A DNA stretch of 64,000 nt from Stutzerimonas urumqiensis (GCF_003640395.1 NZ_RBZQ01000003.1:455908-519907), one strand, 5' to 3'; counted from the stretch's first letter, positions 44,627-53,810 are shown. The notes: generated by a model from the letters alone, not told the origin. Numbers and translations are program-made.

Positions 44627-44960
44627 CCTCGCGATTGAGTTTTGTAGCGCGCCGGATCAGCGCGGCCTGATCCAGAACGTCGAAATGCTTCACATCCTTC
44701 GGATGCAATAGGGGACTGTCGAAGGCCCCGATCTCCAACGCGGGACGAATCTTGTTCAACAGTTTAATGAGATCAAATCTGTTGCGTACCTCGCTAGCCA
44801 GCCTGCCTTCGTTTTTACCAAACCGCTCGTAATGCTGCGCCAGTTCGGCATCGTCCATCTGGGTGAGATCCGCGTGGAGTCTTCGGTAGGTCTTGGGGCA
44901 CCATGATGGCGGGAACTGTTCCATTGGCGAAGTAGCAAGAGCCAGTTTTTTGCTAAACAT
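44568..44960 (-). CDS. Chimeric frame: truncated glycan methyltransferase N-terminus fused to transposase tail
   Basis: 130 codons. Residues 1-112 look like the start of a class I methyltransferase from a polysaccharide locus: a YRRLHADLTQMDDAELAQHY...RFGKNEGRL module, then RPALEIGAFDSPLLHPKDVKHFD, where ALEIGAFDSP is the SAM-binding motif. The frame then runs straight into the last 18 residues of an IS5 transposase. The catalytic half is missing, so the product is very likely inactive. The ATG has AAGGAA upstream, so it may still be translated. A decaying gene rather than a new function, unless shown otherwise. Confidence 0.7.
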   Translation of the reverse strand: MFSKKLALATSPMEQFPPSWCPKTYRRLHADLTQMDDAELAQHYERFGKNEGRLASEVRNRFDLIKLLNKIRPALEIGAFDSPLLHPKDVKHFDVLDQAALIRRATKLNREANLWMARRHLLINAGEVRL

Positions 44961-45055
44961 TTAAAAAAGTTCCTTACTGGTATATATGAAATTCATGCTG
45001 GAGATATGAATAGACTATGCAGTCATGCACATGCACACCAATAGTAAACTCAAGT

Positions 45056-46324
45056 TTATATCAATCCTCTTTCAAAAGCCGCCCGTTTCCAACCATAATA
45101 GACAGCCTTACCATAAGGGCGTGAATACATAATTTTACGGAAGCTATTCCGCTGTTCTGGCAGTAGATCCTCTGCAATATTTTCAATATCTTCAGAACTA
45201 AAAGTCCCACGATATAGACCGTCAAGCTTTACAAAAGCCAAACCGATACGGTGTAGAAATGGGCCATTCTGATGTATCTGTGAACCTAAGGAGAAACTAT
45301 CTGCAAAATTGGATATGATTTCTCTATCAATGACTTTTTCAAGGCTATTATTTATGGTCTCAGCATTGGCGACAAGGCTTTTAACAATTCTCTTGAACTC
45401 AGTTGTTGAAGAGCCGAAGCTCATAACCATATCGTCCATGTTGTGTATTTCAACATCTGCCTCCGTGCCGGTTACAGATAGTTTGCTGTGAAGATATTTC
45501 TCGTAAAGATCTTGTGAGACTTGAGAGAACGAAAATGTCTGCCAATGTGTCTTGGAGCACCGACTCAAAATTGCAACGTCATCAAATAAACTGGAGTCAG
45601 AACGAAGCATATTGACCGCGCGAGTAACGTCATAAAGTGCTCCAAAGCTATCAGACCTAGTGATGGCACCTCTGAGCGCTTTGGATAAAGCCATTTCACC
45701 CCGCTCAATCACAATAGGCCTAATATCACTGCACTTATATTTTCGCCAATAAGACTTTATCTTGTCGCTATTGAGCACTGCATGACTGATGGCTATACAA
45801 AATGAGCCAAGGTGATGCTCAATTTCATGATTTTCAGTTGCGCCCAGCACTTCAACATCATCGACAAACATATCTGCCAGAAACTTATCGATATGTTTTT
45901 TGCTGAAGAATACGCTGTCATTGATCATTAACAGGCGCGGGCATTGCTCGGCCAGGCCGTTGGCATACAGATAGTTGAAACCGGATTTATAACTGCCGAA
46001 GTCGCGCCCATAATTGAAGCGCTCGATGTAGCAGTCCATATAGTCACGGCAGGTGTCGGGCTCGGCAATCTTGAGGGTGTTGACGCCAATCACGTAGATA
46101 CCCTGTGCCTTGGCAGCCGCCAATGCCGCGATGACATCAGCGCGCAGCTCACCTTTCTGATACAGGGCCATGAGCATGATTTTCTGGCCGGCGTAAGGCT
46201 CGGCGAAATGTACCTTGTCTTTTTTGCCAATGCTGCGCAGGCCGTTACGCATCGATTGATAGGCGACGTAGCTGTAGGCCGCTGGATAGATAAGACGGTT
46301 TTTCAGTTGCTCGATAATTTTCAT
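45056..46324 (-). CDS. RgpF-like (rhamnan synthesis protein F family) glycan assembly protein
   Basis: 422 aa. Family hallmarks: IMLMALYQKGELRADVIAAL, CYIERFNYGRDFGSYKSGFNYL, LLMINDSVFFSKKH, GATENHEIEHHLGSFCIAIS, YWRKYK. RgpF-family proteins act in assembly of rhamnose-containing polysaccharides. This fits the rmlBDAC genes 3-6 kb upstream. AT-rich and probably acquired. The C-terminus (KIMYSRPYGKAVYYGWKRAAFERGLI) recurs as a pseudogene stub at 44336, so two paralogues once existed. Confidence 0.85.
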   Translation of the reverse strand: MKIIEQLKNRLIYPAAYSYVAYQSMRNGLRSIGKKDKVHFAEPYAGQKIMLMALYQKGELRADVIAALAAAKAQGIYVIGVNTLKIAEPDTCRDYMDCYIERFNYGRDFGSYKSGFNYLYANGLAEQCPRLLMINDSVFFSKKHIDKFLADMFVDDVEVLGATENHEIEHHLGSFCIAISHAVLNSDKIKSYWRKYKCSDIRPIVIERGEMALSKALRGAITRSDSFGALYDVTRAVNMLRSDSSLFDDVAILSRCSKTHWQTFSFSQVSQDLYEKYLHSKLSVTGTEADVEIHNMDDMVMSFGSSTTEFKRIVKSLVANAETINNSLEKVIDREIISNFADSFSLGSQIHQNGPFLHRIGLAFVKLDGLYRGTFSSEDIENIAEDLLPEQRNSFRKIMYSRPYGKAVYYGWKRAAFERGLI

Positions 46325-46424
46325 TTGACTGCTGGTTTGAATGAATTCGGCTGATAGTCAGTAGGCATTGGAGCCCCTGGTGAGGGTGGTGCCTTTATAT
46401 TGAGCAAGGCTCTGCGGCAGGCCG

Positions 46425-46889
46425 CTATTGCTTGAGCAATAAGACTTTGCGGGTCTTGCAGGTGATCACGCTGTCTTGCGTGGGCATCTGCAGGCTAATC
46501 AGGTAGGTGTCATTGGTCAGGGTTGATACGTCGGCCAGCACGCGATAACCGGATTGCAGGTAGTTCTCTTGGTTGAGCGCTTTGACCACGTCGGGCCTGG
46601 GGTTATGTTGTGCGTGCGAGAAGGCGTAGGCGTGGCCCTGTTTATTGGTCAATACCACGTTGACGTTGTCGGGCACGGTCTTTGTTTCGCTGTCCACGGC
46701 CCAACCACGAAAGTCGACGGTCTGTGCCTTGGCTTCAACCACAAGGTCTTGACTGCCGTTGATGACGTCCAGCGCGCAGAGCGTGCTGAGGCGCGACTTC
46801 AGCGCTGGTGTTTGCGTATCGGTCTGGTCGCAGCCTGCGATAAGGATCAGGCATGATGCGGCGACTGCTGATCTTAGGATTCCTTGCAT
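46425..46889 (-). CDS. Putative lipoprotein of the polysaccharide locus
   Basis: 154 aa from ATG 46889 (GGGAG upstream). Signal sequence with lipobox SCLILIAGC. The mature part (VVEAKAQTVDFRGWAVDSETKTVPDNVNVVLTNKQGHAYAF...RPDV...SGYRVLADVSTLTNDTYLISL) is a beta-sandwich-like module common in proteins encoded near glycan loci. Likely membrane-anchored in the periplasm; role unknown. Located between the exporter ATPase and the RgpF-like gene. Confidence 0.7.
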   Translation of the reverse strand: MQGILRSAVAASCLILIAGCDQTDTQTPALKSRLSTLCALDVINGSQDLVVEAKAQTVDFRGWAVDSETKTVPDNVNVVLTNKQGHAYAFSHAQHNPRPDVVKALNQENYLQSGYRVLADVSTLTNDTYLISLQMPTQDSVITCKTRKVLLLKQ

Positions 46890-46918
46890 GTTGAGCTCCC
46901 GGGAATTCAAGTTGCGAC

Positions 46919-47617
46919 CTATTGGCGCTGCATGATCTGGTCGTAGCGTTTGAGGGTGTCATCGAGGTTTTCGCCCTCGATCAGCTCACCATTGTTGAGG
47001 ATTACGCAACGGTCGCAGAGGTTGGCAATCTGCCCCCGTGAATGCGATACCAGTACGACGGTCTGACCGCTGGCAATTTTTTGCAGCATGGTGCGTTCTG
47101 CTTTTTGTTTGAAATGTGCGTCACCGACGCTAAGCACCTCGTCTATGAGCAGTACATCCGGGCTGATGATGGTGCTAATGGCGAAGCCGAGCCTGGACGC
47201 CATGCCGCTGGAGTAGTTGCGTACAGGCTCATCGAAGTAATCCCCAAGTTCAGCGTAGGCATTTATTTCATCAAGGCGCAGCGTCACTTCCCTGCGTGTG
47301 TAACCCAGGAGCATGCCGCCAAACAGGGCGTTGTCGCGTCCGCTCAGGTTGCTGTCGAAACCTGCCTGCAATGCGAGCAGCGCCACATTCACGCCATGGT
47401 TGATGAGTTCGCCGGTATCCGGTTGTAGTGCTCCTGACATGATTTTGAGCAGGGTAGATTTGCCTGCACCATTGGCGCCCAGGACACCCAGCGTTTCGCC
47501 GGCACGGATGTCGAGCGTTATACCCTTCAGTGGCTGGTTGTATGCCTGCTGTGCTCCTTTACCGCTTAGCTTGAAGCGTACGCCGACGTTGCGTAGTGAG
47601 AGTACGATCTTGCCCAT
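46919..47617 (-). CDS. wzt: Polysaccharide ABC exporter ATP-binding protein (Wzt/KpsT type)
   Basis: 232-aa ATPase: Walker A GVLGANGAGKSTLL, signature RNYSSGMASRLGFAIST, Walker B VLLIDEVLSVGD, H-loop VVLVSHSRG. It lacks the long C-terminal carbohydrate-binding domain of E. coli O9a Wzt, resembling the shorter KpsT/TagH-like class. Its start overlaps the permease stop (TGATG). Together they would export an undecaprenyl-linked polysaccharide. Confidence 0.9.
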   Translation of the reverse strand: MGKIVLSLRNVGVRFKLSGKGAQQAYNQPLKGITLDIRAGETLGVLGANGAGKSTLLKIMSGALQPDTGELINHGVNVALLALQAGFDSNLSGRDNALFGGMLLGYTRREVTLRLDEINAYAELGDYFDEPVRNYSSGMASRLGFAISTIISPDVLLIDEVLSVGDAHFKQKAERTMLQKIASGQTVVLVSHSRGQIANLCDRCVILNNGELIEGENLDDTLKRYDQIMQRQ

Positions 47618-49080
47618 CAGCGTAGCCCCTGGCGTACGAATTTACGGTGCTGAAGGCGGTAGAAAATAACTCCGCATGTGAGCAGGGTCGTTGTGACTAT
47701 CACGATGAAGCACAGGCCGGACATATCAGGGGCATTGCCATCCAGGATGACGCGCCTGTAGGTGCTGATCATGACGGCCATCGGGTTGTATTCCAGCCAC
47801 TGCCCAATGGTGCCGGGCATTGCGCGGTAGTCATAGATGACGCCTGAAAGGAACATGAGCAACATCAGCCCGGTACCTACGAGGTTGGCGAGGTCACGCA
47901 GGAACGGGATGATTGCCGCGATCAGCAGGGCGAGTGAAATCGTCAGCAGTAGTTGCAGCACGATGATCAGTGGCAGCCATAGCAGATTCCAGCTGAGCGT
48001 CTTGATATCGGTCGCAAGCCCCAGCGCAAGCAGGCAAAGAAGGGCTGGCAGCTGTTTTAGGGTGGCCTGCACGACGCTGACCAATGGGAAGAAGGCCGGT
48101 GCGATGTTGGTGGTCAGCATCAATGACTGACCGCCGATGATGCTGGTGGCACTGGTGGATATGGCTTTGGCAAACCACATCCAGGGGACTAGCCCGCAGA
48201 GTAGGAACAGCCCGTAGTTCTCAACCCCTGCATTGAGTAACTGACCGAACAGCATGTAGTAGATGATGAGGTGCAGCAGGGGTTCGATTACCACCCATGC
48301 GTAATTCAGGTGAGTGCGGGATGTTTCGGACTTAAGCCCCAGGAGTGCCTTGGTCAAAACCAGTTGCGCAAAGTGAAACTTGCCAGCGGAGCCCTTACTG
48401 TTGGCCTCGGCGTTGGGCTGCTTAACCGGCTCAAGAAGCTCGGCACCATATTGGCCGGCCAACCGGTAGCGCCGGGCATCCTGGTTACGTCCCTGATTGA
48501 TCAGGACTTTTGATAGGCGAGCATAGGCTTGCTTGTGTTCGGGCTTGCGCTGAAGCAACTGATGCCAGCGTGACTCGGCTTCCGGCCAGTCTTCGCACTT
48601 TTCCGCCAGTTCGGCATGCTGGATAAGTGGTTCGATACGCTGTTGATCTGCAGCACGTGCGCGTTCATTGAATACTTCGGCTTGAATGAGATTGCCCTGC
48701 CGTACCTGCAGATCAGCACTTCGATAGAGGATTTCCCATTGCTCCGGGCATTTCGCCAGCCCTTGCTCAAGAAATTCGCGCTCACGATCACGGTCATGCA
48801 GCAGTCGCGCCCATTCGGCACTGACCAGCCATACACTGGCATGCCTTGCATACCGCTCGCGTGCTTTCTCGAGAATCACGGCTGCAGCTGACATCTCACC
48901 GAGACGCATGAGGCAGGTAGCGCCCTGAGTCCATGGAGCCGGATGGCCAGGGTATTGATCGCGGTAGACCTGCCAAAGCGCGCTGGCCTCCAGCCAGCGC
49001 TTCTCACGCATTGGCGCAGTCGCTAGAGCGAACGCCTCTGCAGGTGCCATGACTTCGGTTTTGGATGTGCTGGCAGTCAT
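47617..49080 (-). CDS. wzm: Polysaccharide ABC exporter permease with N-terminal TPR domain (Wzm type)
   Basis: 487 aa. Residues about 10-215 form TPR-like helical repeats (EKRWLEASALWQVYRDQYPGHPAPW, DWPEAESRWHQLLQRKPEHKQAYARLSKVLINQGR). From about 235 an ABC-2 permease follows with about six transmembrane helices (HLNYAWVVIEPLLHLIIYYMLF, GLVPWMWFAKAISTSATSI, LPALLCLLALGL). Ordinary Wzm proteins are about 260 residues, so the TPR part is an added domain, probably for docking glycosyltransferases or the ATPase. No frameshift is needed. Start ATG 49080 is 3 bp after rmlC. Confidence 0.85.
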   Translation of the reverse strand: MTASTSKTEVMAPAEAFALATAPMREKRWLEASALWQVYRDQYPGHPAPWTQGATCLMRLGEMSAAAVILEKARERYARHASVWLVSAEWARLLHDRDREREFLEQGLAKCPEQWEILYRSADLQVRQGNLIQAEVFNERARAADQQRIEPLIQHAELAEKCEDWPEAESRWHQLLQRKPEHKQAYARLSKVLINQGRNQDARRYRLAGQYGAELLEPVKQPNAEANSKGSAGKFHFAQLVLTKALLGLKSETSRTHLNYAWVVIEPLLHLIIYYMLFGQLLNAGVENYGLFLLCGLVPWMWFAKAISTSATSIIGGQSLMLTTNIAPAFFPLVSVVQATLKQLPALLCLLALGLATDIKTLSWNLLWLPLIIVLQLLLTISLALLIAAIIPFLRDLANLVGTGLMLLMFLSGVIYDYRAMPGTIGQWLEYNPMAVMISTYRRVILDGNAPDMSGLCFIVIVTTTLLTCGVIFYRLQHRKFVRQGLR

Positions 49081-49083
49081 ATG

Positions 49084-49629
49084 TCAGAGGAAAACGTCAG
49101 CATGTGCCAGAGACTTACCTAGTTGGTCTTTACCCGAGAGTGCAGGATGGGTGTCAATTGGCCAGTCGATCGCCAGATCAATGTCGTTCCAGATGATGCA
49201 GCGCTCATGCTCTGGCGCGTAGTAGTCGGTCGTCTTGTAGAGGAACTCAGCCGTCTCGCTCAGCACCACAAAACCATGCGCAAAGCCTTCGGGCACCCAG
49301 AGTTGATGCTTGTTTTCAGCACTCAAGTGAGCTCCCACCCACTGCCCGAAGGTTGCGCTGCTTCTGCGCAGGTCCACGGCAACATCGAATACTTCGCCCT
49401 GCACGACCCGCACCAGCTTTCCTTGCGGTTGCTGGATCTGATAGTGCAAGCCTCGCAGAACGTTCTTCACCGAACGTGAGTGGTTGTCCTGCACGAAGTT
49501 GACGGGTTTACCGACAGCCTCTTCAAAACGGCGGTGATTGAAGCTTTCGAAGAAGAACCCTCGATCATCGCCAAATACCTTGGGCTCGAACAGAATGACA
49601 TCAGGGATGGCTAAAGGCGTCGCTTTCAT
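49084..49629 (-). CDS. rmlC: dTDP-4-dehydrorhamnose 3,5-epimerase
   Basis: 181-aa cupin epimerase of dTDP-L-rhamnose synthesis. Motifs: VILFEPKVFGDDRGFFFESFN, FVQDNHSRSVKNVLRGLHYQ (catalytic His), VFDVAVDLRRSSATFGQW, WVPEGFAHGFVVLSETAEFLYKTTDYY (catalytic Tyr). Length typical. Overlaps rmlA (TGATG). Confidence 0.97.
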   Translation of the reverse strand: MKATPLAIPDVILFEPKVFGDDRGFFFESFNHRRFEEAVGKPVNFVQDNHSRSVKNVLRGLHYQIQQPQGKLVRVVQGEVFDVAVDLRRSSATFGQWVGAHLSAENKHQLWVPEGFAHGFVVLSETAEFLYKTTDYYAPEHERCIIWNDIDLAIDWPIDTHPALSGKDQLGKSLAHADVFL

Positions 49630-50519
49630 CAGTAAACGGTCTCGCTCAGAAGTCGTTTGAGGTATTGCCCGTAGCCGTTCTTGGCGAGCGGCGCAGCGAG
49701 CTTTTCAAGCTGCTCGGCATCAATCCATTTCTGTCTGAAAGCAACCTCTTCCGGACATGCAACTTTCAACCCTTGGCGATGCTCCAGCGTGGAGATGAAG
49801 TGACTGGCTTCAAGTAGAGAGTCATGGGTGCCAGTGTCGAGCCAGGCGTAGCCTCGGCCCATGATTTCCACCGATAGGCTGCCCTGCTCCAGATAGATCC
49901 GATTGAGATCGGTAATTTCCAGCTCACCGCGCGGCGACGGCTTGATGCTTTTGGCGATCTCGACCACTTGCTGGTCGTAGAAATACAAACCAGTCACTGC
50001 GTAATTGGACTTTGGTTTGAGCGGTTTTTCTTCCAGGCTGATGGCCTTACCCGTGGCGTCGAACTCGACCACGCCATAACGCTCAGGATCATTGACGTGG
50101 TATGCAAAAACGCTGGCACCGTCCTGGCGGACCATGGCGTTTTGCAGTAGCTCATTGAAATGGTGGCCGTGATAAATATTGTCGCCCAGCACCAAGGCTG
50201 ACGGATCGTTACCGATGAAGTCTTCGCCGATGATGAACGCTTGCGCCAAACCATCTGGAGAGGCCTGCACAGCATAGGTAATGCTCAAGCCCCAGCTGCT
50301 GCCATCTCCCAGCAACTGTTCGAAGCGCGGGGTGTCTTGTGGTGTAGAAATAATCAGGATTTCACGAATACCCGCCAGCATCAGGGTGGTCAGCGGGTAA
50401 TAGATCATCGGCTTGTCATAAACCGGCAAGAGCTGCTTGGAGATCGCCAGGGTCGCAGGGTGCAGACGCGTGCCTGAACCGCCTGCCAGGATGATGCCTT
50501 TACGTTTCAACATGTTCAT
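49629..50519 (-). CDS. rmlA: Glucose-1-phosphate thymidylyltransferase
   Basis: 296-aa nucleotidyltransferase producing dTDP-glucose. [36 protein letters not shown] is the N-terminal signature; [31 protein letters not shown] and [18 protein letters not shown] follow. ATG 50519 is chosen because, with the MITE removed, the rmlD stop would overlap it in an ATGA junction like the other rml genes; ATG 50513 is an alternative. Confidence 0.96.
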   Translation of the reverse strand: MNMLKRKGIILAGGSGTRLHPATLAISKQLLPVYDKPMIYYPLTTLMLAGIREILIISTPQDTPRFEQLLGDGSSWGLSITYAVQASPDGLAQAFIIGEDFIGNDPSALVLGDNIYHGHHFNELLQNAMVRQDGASVFAYHVNDPERYGVVEFDATGKAISLEEKPLKPKSNYAVTGLYFYDQQVVEIAKSIKPSPRGELEITDLNRIYLEQGSLSVEIMGRGYAWLDTGTHDSLLEASHFISTLEHRQGLKVACPEEVAFRQKWIDAEQLEKLAAPLAKNGYGQYLKRLLSETVY

Positions 50520-50527
50520 TTCTCTAG

Positions 50528-50666
50528 GTTCTGTACGAAAAGTCGTCGAGCGAAGGTCAGGCGAGGCTAGAACGGGTGAGGAAGCGGAGTTTACGTGCTG
50601 TAAATGAGCATTCCGAACCCGTTTTTAACGAAGCATCACCGAGCGCAGGCACTTTTCGTACAGAGC
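50528..50666. mobile_element. 139-bp MITE-like insertion at the rmlD-rmlA junction
   Basis: Ends are inverted repeats of GYTCTGTACGAAAAGT (right strand-complemented; one difference at position 2), flanked by the 4-bp direct repeat CTAG (50524-50527 and 50667-50670). A second inverted pair AACGGGT/ACCCGTT (50571-50577/50617-50623) lies inside. No coding capacity of its own, so a non-autonomous element. No parent element in the window. Confidence 0.8.
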
Positions 50667-51555
50667 CTAGTATCTCCGTGAGCATCCGTGCCACACCGAC
50701 CTGCCACTCGGGCAAGCTCAGCGCAAAGGCCTTTTGCAGTTTCTGTGTATCGAGTCGTGAGTTGTTCGGCCGTTTGGCCGGGGTCGGATAGGCGCTGCTG
50801 GGGATCGCAGCAACCTGGTTGCCGTGCACTTTGAGATCGACACCTTCGGCAGCAGCCCGCTCCAGAACGAAGCGCGCATAGGCATGCCAGTTGGTCTCAC
50901 CAGACGCAGCAAGGTGATACAGCCCACCCAACTGGGGCTGTTTCAGGGTCGAACGAATGAGATGTGCGCTGACATCTGCCAACAGTTCAGCCCCGGTCGG
51001 CGCGCCAAATTGGTCAGCAATCACGCTGAGGCTATCGCGCTCACGGGCAAGACGCAGCATGGTCTTGGCGAAGTTGTTGCCGCGCGCGGCGTATACCCAA
51101 CTGGTGCGCAGGATCAAATGCAGGCAGCCACTTGCCTGGATTGCACGCTCGCCAGCCAGCTTGCTGGCACCATATTGGTTGAGGGGCGCAATAGCATCCG
51201 TTTCACACCAGGGGCGTTCACCATCACCGGCAAACACGTAGTCGGTGGAGTAATGGACTAGCAAACTACCCAACTGTTTGGCCTCGCGAGCCAACACAGC
51301 AACGGCTTCAGCATTCACCCGGAAGGCCAGGTCAGTATCGCTCTCGGCCTTATCAACGGCGGTGTAGGCGGCTGCATTGACGATCACATCCGGCGCGAAA
51401 CACTGCACGGTCTCTGCCAGGCCGTCGAGGTCACACAGGTCTCCGCAGTAGTCGCTGCTTTTGGAGTCAAGCGCCAGCACGCTGCCCAATGGAGCCAGGC
51501 TACGTTGCAACTCCCAGCCAACCTGGCCGTTCCTACCTAGCAGCAATATGTTCAT
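50557..51555 (-). CDS. rmlD: dTDP-4-dehydrorhamnose reductase with MITE-derived C-terminal tail
   Basis: 332 aa versus about 295 typical. Rossmann start [45 protein letters not shown] and the catalytic YGASKLAGE, then [19 protein letters not shown], complete an intact SDR-type reductase that makes dTDP-L-rhamnose. The last about 35 residues ([20 protein letters not shown]...) are encoded by the MITE-like insertion; without it the frame would end TEILEK-stop, overlapping rmlA. The enzyme core is untouched, so it is probably still active. ATGA overlap with rmlB. Confidence 0.95.
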   Translation of the reverse strand: MNILLLGRNGQVGWELQRSLAPLGSVLALDSKSSDYCGDLCDLDGLAETVQCFAPDVIVNAAAYTAVDKAESDTDLAFRVNAEAVAVLAREAKQLGSLLVHYSTDYVFAGDGERPWCETDAIAPLNQYGASKLAGERAIQASGCLHLILRTSWVYAARGNNFAKTMLRLARERDSLSVIADQFGAPTGAELLADVSAHLIRSTLKQPQLGGLYHLAASGETNWHAYARFVLERAAAEGVDLKVHGNQVAAIPSSAYPTPAKRPNNSRLDTQKLQKAFALSLPEWQVGVARMLTEILGSVRKVPALGDASLKTGSECSFTARKLRFLTRSSLA

Positions 51556-52622
51556 TCACTGCGCCCGCGGTAGTTGGTTTCCATCCATTGGCGGTAATCG
51601 CCAGACAGCACGTTGTTCACCCAGGTTTGGTTATCCAGATACCACTGCACTGTCTTGCGGATACCGGTTTCAAAGGTTTCGGCGGGTTTCCAGCCTAGTT
51701 CAGTGGCCAGTTTGGTCGCATCGATCGCATAGCGCCGGTCATGCCCGGGGCGATCGGTAACGTAGGCAATCTGCTGCTGATACGGCTGGCCATCGGCGCG
51801 CGGACGTAGCTCGTCCAGCAGGGCACACACAGTGCGCACGATTTCCAGGTTGGGCTTCTCGTTCCACCCACCCACGTTGTAGGTCTCGCCCAGCACGCCA
51901 GCTTCAAGCACTCGGCGGATGGCACTGCAGTGATCCTTGACGTAAAGCCAGTCGCGGATCTGCTGGCCGTCGCCATACACCGGCAAAGGCTTACCAGCCA
52001 GGGCGTTGACGATCATCAGCGGGATAAGCTTTTCCGGGAAATGATATGGCCCATAGTTGTTCGAGCAATTGGTGGTGAGCACCGGCAGCCCGTAGGTGTG
52101 ATGGTAGGCACGCACCAAATGGTCGCTGGCCGCCTTGCTGGCCGAATACGGGCTGTTGGGCTCGTACTGATGTTGTTCGGTGAACGCTGGCTCGTCTTTG
52201 CCTAGAGATCCGTAGACTTCGTCGGTCGATACATGGAGGAAACGAAACGCCTGCTGCGCCTGCGGCTCGAGCGCGTTCCAATAGGCGCGCACCGCTTCAA
52301 GCAGGCGGAAGGTGCCGACAATGTTGGTCTCGATAAAATCTTCCGGGCCGTGGATGGATCGGTCGACATGAGACTCCGCAGCGAAATTGAGAATGGCCCG
52401 TGGCTGATGCTCAGCCAACAAACGTGCCATCAGGGCACTGTCACCAATATCACCCTGAACGAACAGATGCCTGGCATCCCCCTCCAGACTGGCGAGGTTT
52501 CCCAGGTTGCCGGCATAGGTCAGTTTATCCAGGTTGATCACCGGCTCATCGGACTGGGCCAGCCAATCGAGCACAAAATTGCTGCCAATGAAGCCGGCTC
52601 CGCCGGTTACAAGAATAGTCAT
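51552..52622 (-). CDS. rmlB: dTDP-glucose 4,6-dehydratase
   Basis: 356-aa extended SDR enzyme. NAD motif [16 protein letters not shown], catalytic STDEVYGSL and [16 protein letters not shown] (YxxxK), [35 protein letters not shown]. Converts dTDP-glucose to the 4-keto-6-deoxy sugar. First of the four rml genes, which are in the order B, D, A, C and nearly all overlapping, thus one operon with the upstream glycosyltransferase. Confidence 0.97.
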   Translation of the reverse strand: MTILVTGGAGFIGSNFVLDWLAQSDEPVINLDKLTYAGNLGNLASLEGDARHLFVQGDIGDSALMARLLAEHQPRAILNFAAESHVDRSIHGPEDFIETNIVGTFRLLEAVRAYWNALEPQAQQAFRFLHVSTDEVYGSLGKDEPAFTEQHQYEPNSPYSASKAASDHLVRAYHHTYGLPVLTTNCSNNYGPYHFPEKLIPLMIVNALAGKPLPVYGDGQQIRDWLYVKDHCSAIRRVLEAGVLGETYNVGGWNEKPNLEIVRTVCALLDELRPRADGQPYQQQIAYVTDRPGHDRRYAIDATKLATELGWKPAETFETGIRKTVQWYLDNQTWVNNVLSGDYRQWMETNYRGRSE

Positions 52623-52625
52623 GCG

Positions 52626-53651
52626 TCAGATTTTCCCGAGAATAGCCGCAGCGATCAGGCCAATATTGCCCAGCAGTGTTTGGCGGTAGATACCGCTGCG
52701 TTTTAGATGGATAAGGCGAGGGATAAGGCTCATACCACGGGCGTCAGCAAAGCGCTGAAGTATTTCCCGGTTTTCGGGTGTCAGCCTGTGTTCTAGCGTA
52801 AGTAACGCTGAGATGTTGCAGTCATTCCAGTGCTTGAAGCGCCCCTGAAACAGCATACGGATACGTTTTAAACGGGCTGCCCAGTTGGAGTTGGTGCCCA
52901 CCAGGTTACCGCCATGCTGGCGATAGCGCAGTGTAGGCGTGCTGTCATAGAACACGCGACCGCCACAGCCCGTCACCACCATGTAAGCCCACCAGTCGTG
53001 GGTGATCACAGACTTGTTTTCACCAGCTTCGCGCAAGAGCTCTCGTGCGGCATTGTTGAACACCATGGTGTTGCCACCACCAATGTTCTGCATCAAGGCA
53101 TTGGCGAAACCAGGGGCTTTGGTAAACAGCGGCGATACGCCGATTTCATTGTTCTCAGCATCAACCAGTCGGGTGCGTGAGCAATATAGTGCCGGTACAT
53201 CGGCAGGCACGCTCTCCAGCCACTGGACAGCTCTTGCAAGCTTATCGGCTTTCCAGACATCGTCTTGGTCGGAATAGGCATAGAAATCTGCGTCGATGCT
53301 GGCGTTGCACGTTAGTGAAAGAAAATTGGCTGCAAAACCCTCGGCAGGCCCGAAGTGAATCGACAAACGGCCAACATCCCATCTGTTCTTGTAATCCTCC
53401 AGGATCGAGTGTGTATCGTCTTCTGATCCGTCATCAGAAGCCCACACCTCCCAGTTTTCATGCGTTTGGGCCGCAAAGGAATCCAGTTGCTCGGCGAGAT
53501 AGTGCTGACCATGGTAGGTGCACAGCAGAATGGCAACTCGGGCAGTCGCCGCTGACTCCGACACCCTTGAAACAGGCACATTGCATTCAGGGTGCTTGGC
53601 GCTGGGGCAAGGCTCAGCTGTTTGACTATTGCGAAGGGAGGGGGATAGCAC
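52626..53651 (-). CDS. Family 2 glycosyltransferase, probable rhamnosyltransferase
   Basis: 341 aa. GT-A fold: VAILLCTYHGQHYLAEQLDSFAAQTHENWEVWASDDGSEDDT (nucleotide-sugar and DDG motifs), YAYSDQDDVW (second metal-binding DXD region), NIGGGNTMVFNNAA, ITHDWWAYMVV. Close to RfbF/WbbL-type rhamnosyl transferases by memory. The start is uncertain: the longest frame uses GTG 53651, while in-frame GTGs about 25-30 codons later are possible. Only 3 bp from rmlB, so in the same operon. Confidence 0.85.
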   Translation of the reverse strand: MLSPSLRNSQTAEPCPSAKHPECNVPVSRVSESAATARVAILLCTYHGQHYLAEQLDSFAAQTHENWEVWASDDGSEDDTHSILEDYKNRWDVGRLSIHFGPAEGFAANFLSLTCNASIDADFYAYSDQDDVWKADKLARAVQWLESVPADVPALYCSRTRLVDAENNEIGVSPLFTKAPGFANALMQNIGGGNTMVFNNAARELLREAGENKSVITHDWWAYMVVTGCGGRVFYDSTPTLRYRQHGGNLVGTNSNWAARLKRIRMLFQGRFKHWNDCNISALLTLEHRLTPENREILQRFADARGMSLIPRLIHLKRSGIYRQTLLGNIGLIAAAILGKI

Positions 53652-53810
53652 TTCAAGTTATTCCGTCAACATAACCTGCACTCAGAGGCTCCAACGCCCC
53701 ACTACATACCGTCGACATCCGCATACAAAATGCCAACGAGATCACGTTGTTCCATTTTAACAACAAACGAAAGGGGGGGGGGGGGAAGGATTCACCCATA
53801 TCCTGACTAA
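53652..53810. other. Upstream region of the polysaccharide operon, with G13 tract
   Basis: About 160 bp between the glycosyltransferase gene and the IS. It holds a G13 homopolymer (53773-53785) and must contain the operon promoter unless that lies in the IS. No consensus promoter is obvious. Confidence 0.5.
53773..53785. repeat. Homopolymer tract G13
   Basis: Thirteen consecutive G about 120 bp upstream of the leftward glycosyltransferase/rml operon. If real in length, slippage here could change promoter spacing. Confidence 0.7.
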
